From the NCBI GenBank assembly GCA_000827325.1, contig KN832881.1:146616-210615 (forward strand): 64,000 bases of DNA. The letters are read 5' to 3'. Below the pieces are notes generated by a model that worked only from the letters and a program-made list of their open reading frames with translations, ran no database searches and was not told where the DNA came from. Source of the DNA: Oidiodendron maius Zn (lineage: Eukaryota > Ascomycota > Leotiomycetes > Myxotrichaceae). Shown one piece after another: positions 1 through 9,996 of this stretch; position 1 is the first letter of the stretch; each line of letters opens with the position of its first letter. The position numbers and the translations under genes were made by a program.

Positions 1-610
1 TTATGCAGCCATAGGATCCTGTATCCCACATCATGTCGGTTCTGTCAAGTTTGATCTCTGAACCGGCTGCGTAGAGCTCTTGCCCGGTGAGCTTTGGCGC
101 GTCAATACCTCCAAGCCGCAATGAACCTGATATAAGTGGAATGACTCCGTCGTACATTGTAGCTGTGTTTGTGATGACAAATGGATCGAGGTGACCGAAT
201 GTCATCATTTCCTCCTTCGCTCTCTTGCGCAATCTTTCTTGGGCTTCAGGTGTTCGTGGGGTTCGCTCTGGCAGGTCGATGTGTGCAGGGAATGATGTCC
301 GGATGGGAAGTCCTCCGGTGGCGCTGGTTTTGGTAAGATCTGCGCCTGGTGGAAAGAGTTGCTCCCTAAAAGCTTCTGGTCTATCCTCCAACTTCCTCTG
401 CTCGGGGAAGATCATGGTTTTTTTGTCGGATGGCTTTAGTGCTTCAATCACCTCAGCTAGGAGAGAGGTCCATGTCGTGTCCGTGTCTCGGGCCCATGGT
501 TTCATCGTTATCCGGAGTTCAGGCGCTTCATTTCTGACTTGATTTGTTATCTGCTGGAGGACTTTGTAGATGGGGAGGTTTAAGACTTGGGATGGTTTTT
601 CGGTGGACAT
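1..610 (-). CDS. Hypothetical protein with a DTGS motif, truncated by the window edge
   Basis: The reverse strand is open from an ATG at 608-610 to the left edge of the window, giving 203 residues without a stop; the C-terminus lies outside. It begins MSTEKPSQVLNLPIYKVLQQ. The N-terminal part is charged and Pro/Arg-rich. The visible end carries LDRTDMMWDTGSYGCI, in which W-D-T-G-S resembles the active-site turn of retropepsin-like aspartyl proteases (D-T/S-G-A/S). Reading it as a protease is inference from a short motif; the second signature (a hydrophobic pair followed by G) would be beyond the edge. No signal peptide is seen, which argues against a secreted pepsin-type enzyme. It could also be an unrelated hypothetical protein or a domesticated retroelement protease. 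Confidence 0.6.
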   Translation of the reverse strand, partial: MSTEKPSQVLNLPIYKVLQQITNQVRNEAPELRITMKPWARDTDTTWTSLLAEVIEALKPSDKKTMIFPEQRKLEDRPEAFREQLFPPGADLTKTSATGGLPIRTSFPAHIDLPERTPRTPEAQERLRKRAKEEMMTFGHLDPFVITNTATMYDGVIPLISGSLRLGGIDAPKLTGQELYAAGSEIKLDRTDMMWDTGSYGCI

Positions 611-2632
611 CGTAGGTGGAGTAAATGTGTTTGTGGTTTGGGTTGCAGAGGGCCTAGCGAAAAGAAAGCGATCAGTAGGCGATACTTATAGCAAAGAGTT
701 TAGTGTGAATGTAATTGACTTACAACAACGGATGCTGATGGTAATGAGGATCGTGATGACTCTTCGGGGGACCAGAGCTCCGGGTCCTAAAACTAGTCGT
801 CAGTAAATCGAAAAACACATGACAGTACCATAGATTTCAAGATGACGTACTGTACGGAGTAGAGATCGTGACAGTGCCTAAACCACAAAGAACGTCTCGT
901 TAGTAAAACTGCAGCAGGTTTTAGTGCAGGATACTACTCACTTAGAGTGACGCTTGCGTTTTCGTGGGGTGTTGATTGTTGTAGGGGTGAGGGTTGAACC
1001 CCCACCCCCGTCGGTCTCGACAACCGATTCCATGCTAGTCGTTACAGAATAGTGCCACGTGATCGCGAGAGAGCTGTAGGAGATGTGGGGCTGCTTGATG
1101 CGTAGCTGCGATCATGAGAGCATGAAGAAAAAGGAGAGGAGGAAGAGAAAGAAGATGGGAGTTGGGCAGCATATTTGTAGGCGCGGAAGTGATGGACGTT
1201 CCTCCTTGAAGAACTGGCTGTTGTTGCCAAAACGAGAGTTTGTGCCATCGTCGTGACTGCTGTGGTTTATTGAAGGGGCAGGGGTTGAACCACCCACCCC
1301 CCGAGCCGGCGCGCGCGAAAGCAAAATGGTGCTATGAGGTAGGAGAAGAGACATTGCGGCGACCGTCAAAGCTATTGTTCGGGCAGGAGTGATCCTGCCG
1401 TAGAGCAAAGGAAGGTAAGGTCTCGCCGTCTTCTAGGTTTTGTGCACGACAAGAAAGATGCTAGAGGGCGATGGTATCTCTTGAAATCTTGTGTATACGA
1501 TCTATGCAAGGCAATAATTCAAATGAATGACTTGCTGAGGCATGTTCCGCGTGCTGTGTTCTGTTTTGGTGGTTTGTGTTGGTCATAGAGTTGTTGTTGC
1601 TGCTTTTGTTGTGATTGGAGGCAGAAGTGATGAAATTAAAGTCCAGCTTTGAGTTTTGTGCGCGCAAAGCCTCGCTAAGTTAATGTTTAGCGCAAATGCT
1701 CTTCGCCTTGAGGCCTAAGGCACTAAAGTAAAACATCCCCGACCACGGGACCTTGGACGCGATGGAGATGGATTCTCAGCAGATACTGGACCCGACCACA
1801 CTTGGCCGCTTCAGCGTGGTGGCGTGTGCACTTTAGATGCGGTCATTACTCTAGGCATTAGTGCAGTGCAGGGGGGGATAAAAGCTATATGTAAGGATGT
1901 ATCGTGTGTAAAGATTGTGTAGTCTAGTTATCGTCACTAACTTAAAGATTTTAGGAGATTTAGAGGCTTTAGGTCTCTAGTGAAACGCAAATGCTATATA
2001 TCGGTGATTATAGTACCGCGATGTATGTGACCTGGGAGAGTTCAGGGGTTCTATATTCCGCCACTCGAGACAGGGGCAAGTGCTCTGTGTGTCCAAGTCC
2101 CCTTCTTTGTTTAGCAGAGGGTACGTTGTAAATATGCCTTTCCCTGACTACCTTGTATATCGTAATCGTTGGCTTGGAACGTACCTTACTTTTGTTTCTC
2201 CTCGTTGCTTGTTTACCAGTTCATCTATTGCAGCTTCCTTGAGAGCTCTGGGGTAGTGTATATAACTCAGAAGCATCTCCCTCCCAGGAAGTCGTCTGCT
2301 GATTCCATACACTTCACAAGTACGAGCAACGAGAATCCCGTTCTGATCTTGTTCTGTTGTTGAAGTCGGCGAAGACAATCGTGCTTTTATTTACTACTAC
2401 TACACATTCACTCTTGAGGCCAACGCTTCATCCTTCCTGCCTCGTTTGGCGAGAAGAGTATTTCAACCTCACGATTTCCTTCTCCCGTCCAGTCTTCTTC
2501 TTCACGCCACAACACCACATCCAAGACTCGATCTCCGCATCAACTCTCTGATCGTCTTCATCTCACACTCGTTTATTCATCTCCCATATCTTCTTTCAGA
2601 ACCTCAAATCCAAACCCACGTTCATCTTCAAG
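611..2632. other. Intergenic region, 2.0 kb, no convincing gene
   Basis: Short open frames occur on both strands, but none shows a family motif or supported splicing. The stretch holds a CACGTGAT motif at about 1056-1063 and two related C-rich segments at about 970-1012 and 1259-1302 (reported as findings). The last 250 bases before the gene at 2633 are CT-rich, as in many fungal promoters and 5' leaders. Confidence 0.6.
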
Positions 2633-3447
2633 ATGCGTTTCTCTACCATCATGGTTGGTCTTGGTGCCATCGTCGGCGTGGCCATGGCCCAATATGTCAA
2701 CACGGTCATTGAATCCTCCATCATCACCGTCGTCAGCTGCGGTCCGGAGGTCAGCACCTGTGCCGGCCGTACCACCAGGTTCGTATTACTCTGTTCATTC
2801 CTAAGGCTATTGATGTGCTTCATACACGCCAGAAACTGCTCTCCAAGATTTACTGTGCAAGAGAGAGCACCCAAAAGCCATGCCTCCACCTGTCTCTTGT
2901 ACCTGTCTGTGTAACAAAGTGTGCTAACTTCATCCATAGCACTCCGGTTCCTGAGACCACGGCCTGTTCCACCTCGGTTGAGACCATCGAGACCACTGAG
3001 TACGGCACCAGTGTCCCGGGTACCGTCATTCCGACAACCCCAGGCTACATGACCTCTACTAAGGCCAGCCCTGTTGTCCCGGTTCTGCCGACTACTAAGT
3101 CACTGGTCCCTACCCCTCCAGCTACAACTCCGACTACAACTCCGGCAACCTCTGTGGTTCACTCTCCCACCTCTATCGGTGTCACCACTCACGTTCTTCC
3201 AACCACCAATGTTCCTACCATTGGAGGTCCGACATCCAAGGCTCCCAATTCCACTGCCAACACCTCTAAGTCCGGCGGTCCAAGTCACACCAGCCCATCC
3301 ACTCTAACTAGCGTTCGCGTGGCCCCATCCAAGACCTCTGCCACCAGCTCTCCTGGTATCAAGCCGACTTCTGGTGGCGCCGGTAGTGTTGCGGCTCCGG
3401 GTCTCCTGATGGGACTCTTTGCCTTTGGTTCTTACCTCTTCGTCTAG
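2633..3447 (+). CDS. Ser/Thr/Pro-rich GPI-anchored cell-wall protein
   Basis: Two exons, 2633-2778 and 2940-3447, separated by a 161-bp intron with donor GTTCGT, a branch-like GCTAAC at 2922-2927 and acceptor TAG; product 217 residues. Residues 1-19 form a signal peptide ending VAMA before QYVNTVIES. A short segment with two Cys (SCGPEVSTC) and a third (TACSTS) follows. About 140 residues of Thr/Ser/Pro-rich sequence come next, a typical O-mannosylated stalk. The C-terminus is a GPI-type signal: a small-residue stretch (SGGAGSVAAPG) followed by a hydrophobic tail ending in FGSYLFV. It is expected on the plasma membrane or in the wall. No enzymatic domain is recognised, so adhesin, structural wall protein or small effector-like wall protein are all possible. 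A CT-rich leader precedes the ATG. Confidence 0.8.
2779..2939 (+). other. Intron of the GPI-protein gene
   Basis: GT-AG boundaries restore the frame: AG at the end of exon 1 plus C from exon 2 gives Ser. It is long for this window, where most introns are 47-110 bp. Reading through it would end the protein at a stop at 2912-2914. Confidence 0.8.
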
Positions 3448-3975
3448 ATCATCTCCTTTACAGGCTGGTATTTGTCCTCAGTTCTTGAATGAAGGATAGA
3501 GACCACTGTTGAGGGGTTGGAATTGACGTCGGAAAGAACCTGCAAGCGGGAGCATGAACGAAGTTCGGTTATTTTCTGACTTTCGTCTATGTCTCTATCC
3601 TGAAGTTTGCGATGACACTATGGCTTTGCTGCATGATACTATCCAGATGGAGTAACAGGTCGTCTGCTTTCGACCATTGAGTTCGGGGTCTAGACGATAC
3701 ATAATGGAGCATCACTGCGACTTGCTAATAAACATCATACATTAACTACACACCAGACACCTTATGCCAAGTGATATCATAATGAACCCCTTCAATTTTG
3801 ATCTCCCCTTGATGCAATCGCACCAATATTTACACCCAATTCTATCCAAGCTCACGAACAAAAACAACAAAAATAGACAAAGTAGTATAGACATAACTAT
3901 GTAGCAAATCTTGCCCAATATCGAGTATCGAGTATCCAGTATCGCATCTATAGGTACAAACATTCCTTTAAACAC
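3448..3975. other. Convergent 3' intergenic region
   Basis: The 3' ends of the GPI-protein gene (+) and the hypothetical gene (-) face each other here. It is AT-rich after 3700. A short direct repetition, atcgagtatcgagtatccagtatcg, lies at about 3919-3944. No gene is seen. Confidence 0.5.
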
Positions 3976-4938
3976 TTAAATATGCCCCCTGCTCCAGGAA
4001 CTACCTAGATATCTATCCCTTTCTAATTCTCTCTCCCAATACCTTCTCCTTTCATGGTCTATGTTTCTCTCTCGGCCCATATTCATCTCCCTCTCCAGTA
4101 ACGCAGTCCTCGCCTCAATGCCACACATCCTATCCATGACTCGTTTTGCAGCTCCCATCGACAAGTTGCCTACACTGCTCCTTCGACGCTCACATAATCC
4201 ACCAGCAAATATATCAACATATCCGAGCCCTCGACTCATCAGATCACGTTCATCGAGAGTACGGCTTCCATGATTACAAAGATGGATGACAACCCTGTCT
4301 TGAATGTTTGCTTTTGTCAACCCCCCATTCTCAGGGCAACATTCACACGATCCCGCAAAACTTGACTGCTTTTGGGATTTCTGCAATTCGGCATCCCTCT
4401 CCTTGTTCACCTCAGCCTTGGTCTTCGCTACCGCGACAGATATCTCCTCTTCCCTCTCTCTCTTACTCATCATATCTCCCAACTTCTTGATCTCGGCCTG
4501 CATCGCCTTCTCGGTCTCGCTTGGTCCCTTGGGTGAGGCCGGGGCAGGAGCGAATTTTCTGGACAGATTCTGCACGAAGTCGATCTCAGGGAGGACGGAG
4601 GCATAGTGGGAATTGTAAGGGCTGTTTACAGACTTGTTGCTATTGGGAATAGTACAGGTGGGCACTGCTGGAGGTAGGCACTCGTGACATGACGGGGTGT
4701 CAGTGACCACCTGCGGGCTTTGGGTCGTTGGAGAATTGGTGACACTTCTCTGGCAGAGGTAAGTGGGGAGATGGGAGGTGGGAAATTCGACAGTGTGGGA
4801 GGGGCACGTCGTTGCATTGTTGATAAAGCGTGCTGCTGGGGGAGAGCTAGACCCTGAACCAGATGCTGAAGGCTTTGAAGCCCCTTTCTTTGAGGCTTTC
4901 TTGCGAGGAGCGATTGGGGCGATGAGGCACATCTTCAA
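3976..4938 (-). CDS. Hypothetical protein with a charged coiled-coil segment
   Basis: One uninterrupted 320-codon frame. It begins MKMCLIAPIAPRKKASKKG; the second Met would give an MCLIAP start. The N-terminal third is basic and Ser/Pro-rich. About residues 140-190 (SETEKAMQAEIKKLGDMM onward) are strongly charged and look like a coiled coil. Next comes a small Cys cluster (GSCECCPENGG ... HLCNHGSR) that might bind metal. The C-terminus is Arg/Glu-rich (ERRRYWERELERDR). No known domain is recognised. The length and the consistent charged pattern support a real gene rather than a chance frame. It is probably a lineage-limited fungal protein. Confidence 0.55.
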   Translation of the reverse strand: MKMCLIAPIAPRKKASKKGASKPSASGSGSSSPPAARFINNATTCPSHTVEFPTSHLPTYLCQRSVTNSPTTQSPQVVTDTPSCHECLPPAVPTCTIPNSNKSVNSPYNSHYASVLPEIDFVQNLSRKFAPAPASPKGPSETEKAMQAEIKKLGDMMSKREREEEISVAVAKTKAEVNKERDAELQKSQKQSSFAGSCECCPENGGLTKANIQDRVVIHLCNHGSRTLDERDLMSRGLGYVDIFAGGLCERRRSSVGNLSMGAAKRVMDRMCGIEARTALLEREMNMGRERNIDHERRRYWERELERDRYLGSSWSRGHI

Positions 4939-5689
4939 CAGTGCTAAAAGGAGAGTAGCGGAGAAGAGATTGATATTTTGTAGACTTGGTTGGATGGTAC
5001 AGAAGGTAGTGACTGGATAAGAGTCTCAAGTATTTCAAGGCTTATCTTCCTTTGGTGCATCAATGCCTCAAGAGATGCAAAATACTATGCCAGGAGAGTC
5101 CGCACCCCGCACTTGCATGGCACACTCAAGGTCTTTCTCCGTTTGCATTCAACGTCAAAAGATATCAGAGTCAGTCGGGAACACGGACCTCAATAATTCG
5201 GTACCAAGTCCCAAAAGTAATGCAAGAGATGATTCTACTGGTGTTGAATCAAGTACGAAATGCGAGTTCTATGCATGGATTGGAGCTGCAACGGGAAGTC
5301 ATGTATGTGACCTCATTTGCAAAAGCTTTTGTAACTTTACTGCCTTTCTCTTCTCTTTGGATTTCTTTTGCTTAATATCAAGTGCTGCATTCTAGATACT
5401 GTCGAAGCCTTGTACTTCTGGGTGCATGGTTTTGACCTGACAACTTCCGCTCATCCAGGAGATAGATAGTGCTCATCACTTACTATATACCGAATGATGG
5501 CCTTTGCCTATATGCCTCTCCCTTTTTAAACTGCAAGCCGCAGCCTCCTACAATGAATATGGTCCTATTCAGTAATATCAGTATAACTTTACTAGGATGA
5601 AATCAGCTCTAGGCTCTATGCCTCGTCCTCCTCCCCTCCCCATACTTCCCACTGCGGCCATGTTGGAGCTTCTCTTGCCCCTTACCCCC

Positions 5690-5830
5690 CACACCTCATC
5701 GCGAGTCTCGCGGGCGCGCCGCTGCCCGTACAGGCGGGTTTCCAGGTAGGGGCGGTCCGTAAGGGCCTATTACGGTCGACCCTGGCGCGTTAGGGTCGAC
5801 TCGCCTAAGGCCGTGGGCGTGGTCTCGATC
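5690..5830. repeat. GC-rich island with three inverted repeats
   Basis: Base composition changes abruptly to GC-rich. Visible palindromes are CGCGAG-T-CTCGCG at about 5700-5712; CCGTAA (5757-5762) with TTACGG (5770-5775), a 7-nt loop; and GTCGACCCT (5775-5783) with AGGGTCGAC (5792-5800), a 9-bp perfect stem with an 8-nt loop. It directly adjoins the LTR-like stretch, so it may be the 5' internal part of the same element. Confidence 0.6.
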
Positions 5831-5861
5831 CATAAAAGAGGTCAGTAAAGGTTGAGGCCTC

Positions 5862-6106
5862 TTTTGTTGACTGAATGTTTGGGTTCGCCTGGAGAAGGTT
5901 TCTTGTCAGCATTAAAACAGCTGCCACTTGCCTGTAGAAGAGTTCGACTGAGAACAACTCAAGCTGAATCAATTTGGAGAGAGAGGAGGAGAGACACCTG
6001 TATATATTCATTCCCCAGTTTGGACCATGCTGGTCAACCTTCAAATAAGCGATGATAGGCCGATTAAAGGTACGCGCTGGCGGGGTCTCTCACCACGTCA
6101 TGCCAA
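5862..6106 (-). mobile_element. Probable solo or partial LTR of a retrotransposon (relic)
   Basis: Read on the minus strand, this stretch begins GTTGGCATGACG and ends CAGTCAACA. That is close to the TGTTGG...CCAACA ends often seen in fungal Copia-type LTRs. A 79-codon minus frame crosses it (5805-6044), as LTRs often show, and the GC-rich island follows directly as a candidate internal region. No gag-pol frame, no second LTR and no target-site duplication are visible. The identification is inference from the terminal sequences and context. Confidence 0.35.
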
Positions 6107-6294
6107 CTATTCGGGACATTGCTCATGAAGTTCTCGAATCGCTCCCCTATTGCGCTGGACTCTAATGGCCGGTCGAAATCCTCCATCGAGATTGTGAAAC
6201 GAACGAATTTAAAGCATTAACTTTCAGACTTCCCCCGCATCGCCGTGTCTTTCACCGAACCAGCACCAACGAAATCACGAACAACCCATCCAAA

Positions 6295-7466
6295 ATGGCA
6301 GAATCTACCCCTAAATCGTATTCGACGGATCCTGCTCTCTACCTGTACACTTCTCTGACCTCCGGATCCTCCCACATTGTCACTGCGACGTCGCGGATGG
6401 AGACAATCTTGAAGGCGAACAAGATCTCATTCAAAGCAATCGATATTGCCACAGACGAGAAAGCCCGCATGCTGTGGGGCCGCAGAGCTGGAAAAGATGA
6501 GTCTGGGAGAGTAAGGAAGATTCCTGGGCTGGTGCAGATGGGTCTTGTCATCGGGGTAACTGAAACCTGTCCACTCTGCTGGCGCCTGACTGATAGTTAC
6601 AGGATATAGTAGAAGTCGAGGACTGGAACGAATATGGGGAGCTGAAGCAACATATCCAAATATACCATGAGGGAGGAACTCCCATTACATCTGCTGCACC
6701 GACCCCCTCGGGGACACCCTCGAAGACTCCCGCGCCTCAAGCCATTATAAAAGAGAGTATTCCTCCGCCTGCCCCGGCTGCGCCAGAACCACCGAAGGCC
6801 CCAGCCCCAGCTTCAAAACCAGCAGCAGAGGCTCCGAAGGCTGTGGAGGAGCTCCCAAAGCCTGTTGCAAATACCCAACAAAGCTCCATTACCTTAACGA
6901 TGCGACAATTGGGGCAGGAAGCAGCACAAAAAGCAAAAGAGGGAATGAAGAAGAGCGCCATGACCACTCAGACTTTCAGCGGACAAGGGAAAGCAGAGCC
7001 CGTAGAGAAGGGCGTTGATAAATCTGCGGCAATGCTTCCTCCGATAGCTTTGGAGTCGAATATCGAGAAGCATACCATTGAAACTCCAACACTAATGCAG
7101 TCACCCACATCGTCAGCGTGGAAGAATGACGCACATACAAAGCCTCTGACGGCTCAGCATTCAGTTGAGCAGATTGAGTCTTTACAGTCGCCGTCTTCTA
7201 CAACGTGGAAATCAGTCGCGGAGCATGGGGGTCTTTTGAAGCCGGAGGCACCGCCGGCAAAAGACGAGGATGACGATGACGACAAGGAGAGCGAGGAAGA
7301 TGAAGACAAAGAAGACGAAGGAGAGGAGGAAGTGGAAGAAGAAGAAGAAGATGATGATGACGATAATGATGAAGAAGATGACGACGATGATGACGGAGAA
7401 GAAGAAGACGAGGAGGAGGAGGAGGAGGAGGAGGAGGAGGAGGAGGGGAAGGAGAAGAAGAAGTGA
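6295..7466 (+). CDS. SH3BGR-like thioredoxin-fold protein with a long acidic C-terminal tail
   Basis: Exons 6295-6555 and 6603-7466 with a 47-bp intron (GTAACT...TTACAG); 374 residues. Residues about 13-110 resemble the SH3BGR/glutaredoxin-like fold: a strand (LYLYTSLTSGS), a helix with METILKANKISFKAIDIAT, then KIPGLVQMGLVIGDIVEVEDWNEYGELKQHI. The usual glutaredoxin CxxC is absent, as in SH3BGR proteins, so redox catalysis is not expected. The middle is Pro/Ala-rich (about 125-180) with the short repeated motifs SPTSSAWK and SPSSTTWK. The last 75 residues are almost pure Asp/Glu ending in EGKEKKK, encoded by a GA-only tract. The role is probably a scaffold or binding protein; the partner is unknown. 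The antisense poly-Ser frames are shadows of this acidic tract. Confidence 0.8.
7320..7463 (+). repeat. Low-complexity GAA/GAG/GAT tract
   Basis: A nearly uninterrupted purine-rich trinucleotide tract encodes the Glu/Asp tail of the SH3BGR-like protein. It includes a run of GAG codons around 7410-7446 and is prone to length variation by slippage. Confidence 0.85.
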
Positions 7467-8077
7467 TATGAGTGGATTCTATCTGTTGGCTTGTAGCCAT
7501 CAGCTGGATATAACAATGTCTGCGTGAAGTACACGCTTTGAGACTTAACGGGTCTGTGAGATACTTGCGCCTAGAGATATTAACTCTTTAGGAGTCCAGC
7601 ATCCTTTCTCCGTCCTGATTGACACCCTGCCATTACTAGTTGATTTTATCATAATATTCTTACTCCAGCCGACATATCCTCCAGCAGAAAGTTTCCATGG
7701 GCAGCCCTCTGTACAAAACAAAGATTTCATCTTGGGCCTGCTCAAAACTACCCCTGATGCTAAATACTCTAAGGTATATGGGCAGCTCCAAGCCTTCTGG
7801 TAATATCTCCCATTCGTGCACCTAGCTTGGATTCACATTGCTAGACTGTCAGTATCAAGGATACTTCGTCTATATATCCTCAGAAGTTTCCTTCAATGGA
7901 ATAGCTGTTTATAAATAGGCCTCGCCGATTTTCCTTTCACTGATTCAATGACGGCCATTTGCATTCTCTTTCCCGCATCCGGCTTGGGAAGAAGATGGAG
8001 ACTATCAAAGAAGAGATTAAATCGATCCCAACAATGGGGCGCCAAGAAGTCTATACCGTTCTGATTGCTTTAATCTT
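7467..8077. other. Intergenic region between the SH3BGR-like and amidoligase genes
   Basis: It contains the 3' end of the upstream gene and the promoter of the downstream gene. Only short non-coding-looking frames are present. No repeat or RNA gene is recognised. Confidence 0.5.
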
Positions 8078-9591
8078 ATGTATCGTGTAATTGTCTATTC
8101 TACGTACCTGAAGCATCCTTATTTTACTAATATGGCCGGCTCTTCTTCACTGCTAGATACGCCGAAGGCGAGGATTAGTTCGGAAGGATTAACATATGGA
8201 GTTGAATTAGAGTTTGTGTTTGCATTCCATCAGGATGAGATCTTGGCTGTGTTCGACGATGCCGTATATGGGGAGGAATGTTTTCTTCAAAAGCATATAC
8301 CATACTGTGTACGAGAAGGTGATGTCTTCACGCCAATACCGCTTATAGATCTTCCCAACCACGTATATAATTCATGGGGGATTATGTATACTGAGCCGAA
8401 ATCAAAGGAAGGGATGACGGCTCCATATCAGATGGAGCCCATGAGAATCGTTGGGAACAAGCTCTCGGAGAAGTACCCTGACTTCAGGTATCGAACCAGG
8501 CCCGCAATTAACGAAGAGGACAAAATAAAGGACATATATCATACGTGGATAGTTACAAGAGACTACAGCGTCTGCGGTGTTGGCTCAGAGAACATTCCGG
8601 CCTGGCTCAATCGTAATAACATAGATTCTGGAGAGTGGGACTCTATTGGAATTGAAGTTGTGTCTCGCGTTCTCAATTCTGCCTCACCGGAAGGAAAACA
8701 GGAGATAGAAAAGGTCATAGATGCAGTTAAGGGAGGAAGTAATGATAGCTACGGAGCGTTCATCACAAACCAGTAGGTTCTCGTGCCATTCCAGAACATA
8801 AAGCTTTCTTGTTGCACAAACTGCTACTCCGAAGTATATAAGATACTTATAATACTACCAGATGTGGCCTGCATGTCCATGTGCAGGCACCACAAAAGCT
8901 GGAGGAGCTGAAGGAACTTGCCCTTATCCTTATAGTATACGAGCAAGAGATTGCGCGATTACATCCTCCATGTCGTCGCCCACACCACGAAGCAGTTCAG
9001 TGGATAGCTGAGAGTAATCGCATGGGAGTCATGCAGCACCCGCCAGACTTGGCGACGGGGCATTTTGATTGTTCTACCACTGCGCTTGAACAGAGATATA
9101 GAGGCCCCATTGAACGTCTCCGGGCACAGCTACGAGATATTTCGAACACATCGGCACTGGTAAAATTCATGAACCATCCGGCGAACTACAAATTTCCACG
9201 AGGCAATAGAAACAGGCAAGTGAACTTCCTTTCCATCAATCGTGGAGACAACTTTGCTTCCACGGTAGAGTTCCGCCAAGCTCGTGGGTCGCTATGCGCA
9301 GAAGACATCTCGCGGTGGGTTGACTTCTGCGTCGGCCTGATCAAACTTTCTAAGCTGTATTCGGAGGATCCTGACCGGTTCCCATTAAAGGGCCTGGGAA
9401 GGTACCACGAACCTGATGGCAAGCTGCACCTCAACTTAATGAATGTATATGCCTTGATGAGAGATATGGAGCTGGGAAACGAGGCAATTTCGTATTGGCA
9501 ACGAAGAATAGCAGGATATCAAATGGGTATGCATGGAGATGCCGATGATCGGGCTGATAATGAGTTACCCCCGCCCGAACTGATCGTCTGA
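8078..9591 (+). CDS. Amidoligase-family protein (glutamine-synthetase-like fold)
   Basis: Exons 8078-8772 and 8862-9591 with an 89-bp intron (GTAGGT...CCAG); 474 residues from 8078, or 456 if translation starts at the ATG at 8132 (MAGSSSLL), which may be the better start. The motifs match the Amidoligase_2 family: GVELEF at about 41-46 (acidic metal-binding strand), SIGIEVVSR at about 189-197, CGLHVHV at about 233-239 directly after the intron, and VEFRQARGS at about 367-375. In bacteria, family members are predicted to form amide bonds using ATP, for example in peptide or cell-surface modification; fungal members are known only by sequence. No signal peptide or membrane segment is seen, so it is probably cytosolic. 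The substrate is unknown. The splice junction falls within the conserved CGLHVH block and restores it exactly, which supports the model. Confidence 0.8.
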
Positions 9592-9996
9592 TGGCGAATG
9601 AGATGATCAAGGTAATTATGATACTTTGTAGACTTAGTACTTAATAATGCTCACAGAAAGGGTTCAATGCAGAAAGGTTTACTCAGTTCTCTGGCTAGGT
9701 AACAGACTTCAATCTGGGTATTGTCCAGGGCTCCGGGTATCGCCCAGAGATCTGGGTATCATTCAAAGGTCTAGGTATTATTCAGAGGCCCAGGTATCAT
9801 CCAGACTCTCAGGTATCATGCAGAATTCTAACGTGAAAATGCAAACCTCAAAAGCATCAAAGGTCGCTCCAAAATCTTTCAATCTGTGGCCATATGCTTA
9901 GACGATATCTCCGCCAATGCCGAAGTTTCAGACTTCTAAAGTCCTCATCATCATACTAGCGCATCAGTCTCTATTACTTCGTGTCTATTATTAACT
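9592..9996. other. Convergent 3' intergenic region with a tandem repeat
   Basis: It separates the 3' ends of the amidoligase (+) and the hypothetical gene (-). Its main content is the roughly 20-bp tandem repeat at 9708-9826. The plus-strand frame crossing it (9647-9901) has no recognisable protein features and is taken as chance. Confidence 0.55.
9708..9826 (+). repeat. Degenerate tandem repeat, about six copies of a 19-21 bp unit
   Basis: Units approximate TCTGGGTATCATTCAGAGGC. Visible copies begin near 9709 (aatctgggtattgtccaggg), 9729, 9749, 9769, 9788 and 9807, and each contains GGTAT followed by a CAG. Copies have diverged by several bases, so the array is not recent. Confidence 0.75.

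Larger units (their letters stand above)
4939..6294. other. Intergenic region containing repeat relics
   Basis: No supported host gene. Positions 4939-5650 are plain, moderately AT-rich sequence. A GC-rich palindromic island occupies about 5690-5830 and a probable LTR relic about 5862-6106; both are listed separately. The last 150 bases before 6295 are the promoter and leader of the SH3BGR-like gene. Confidence 0.5.

Noticed and set aside
1042-1408. Small minus-strand frames with hydrophobic ends resembling a secreted peptide
   Set aside because: Two overlapping frames in different phase, no splice or family support, in low-complexity sequence.
7154-7534. Minus-strand frames rich in Ser or Pro/His opposite the SH3BGR-like gene
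   Set aside because: They are the antisense reading of the Asp/Glu codon tract and have no independent features.
9647-9901. Plus-strand frame of 84 codons across the tandem repeat
   Set aside because: The repeat unit is not a multiple of three throughout and the product has no recognisable feature.
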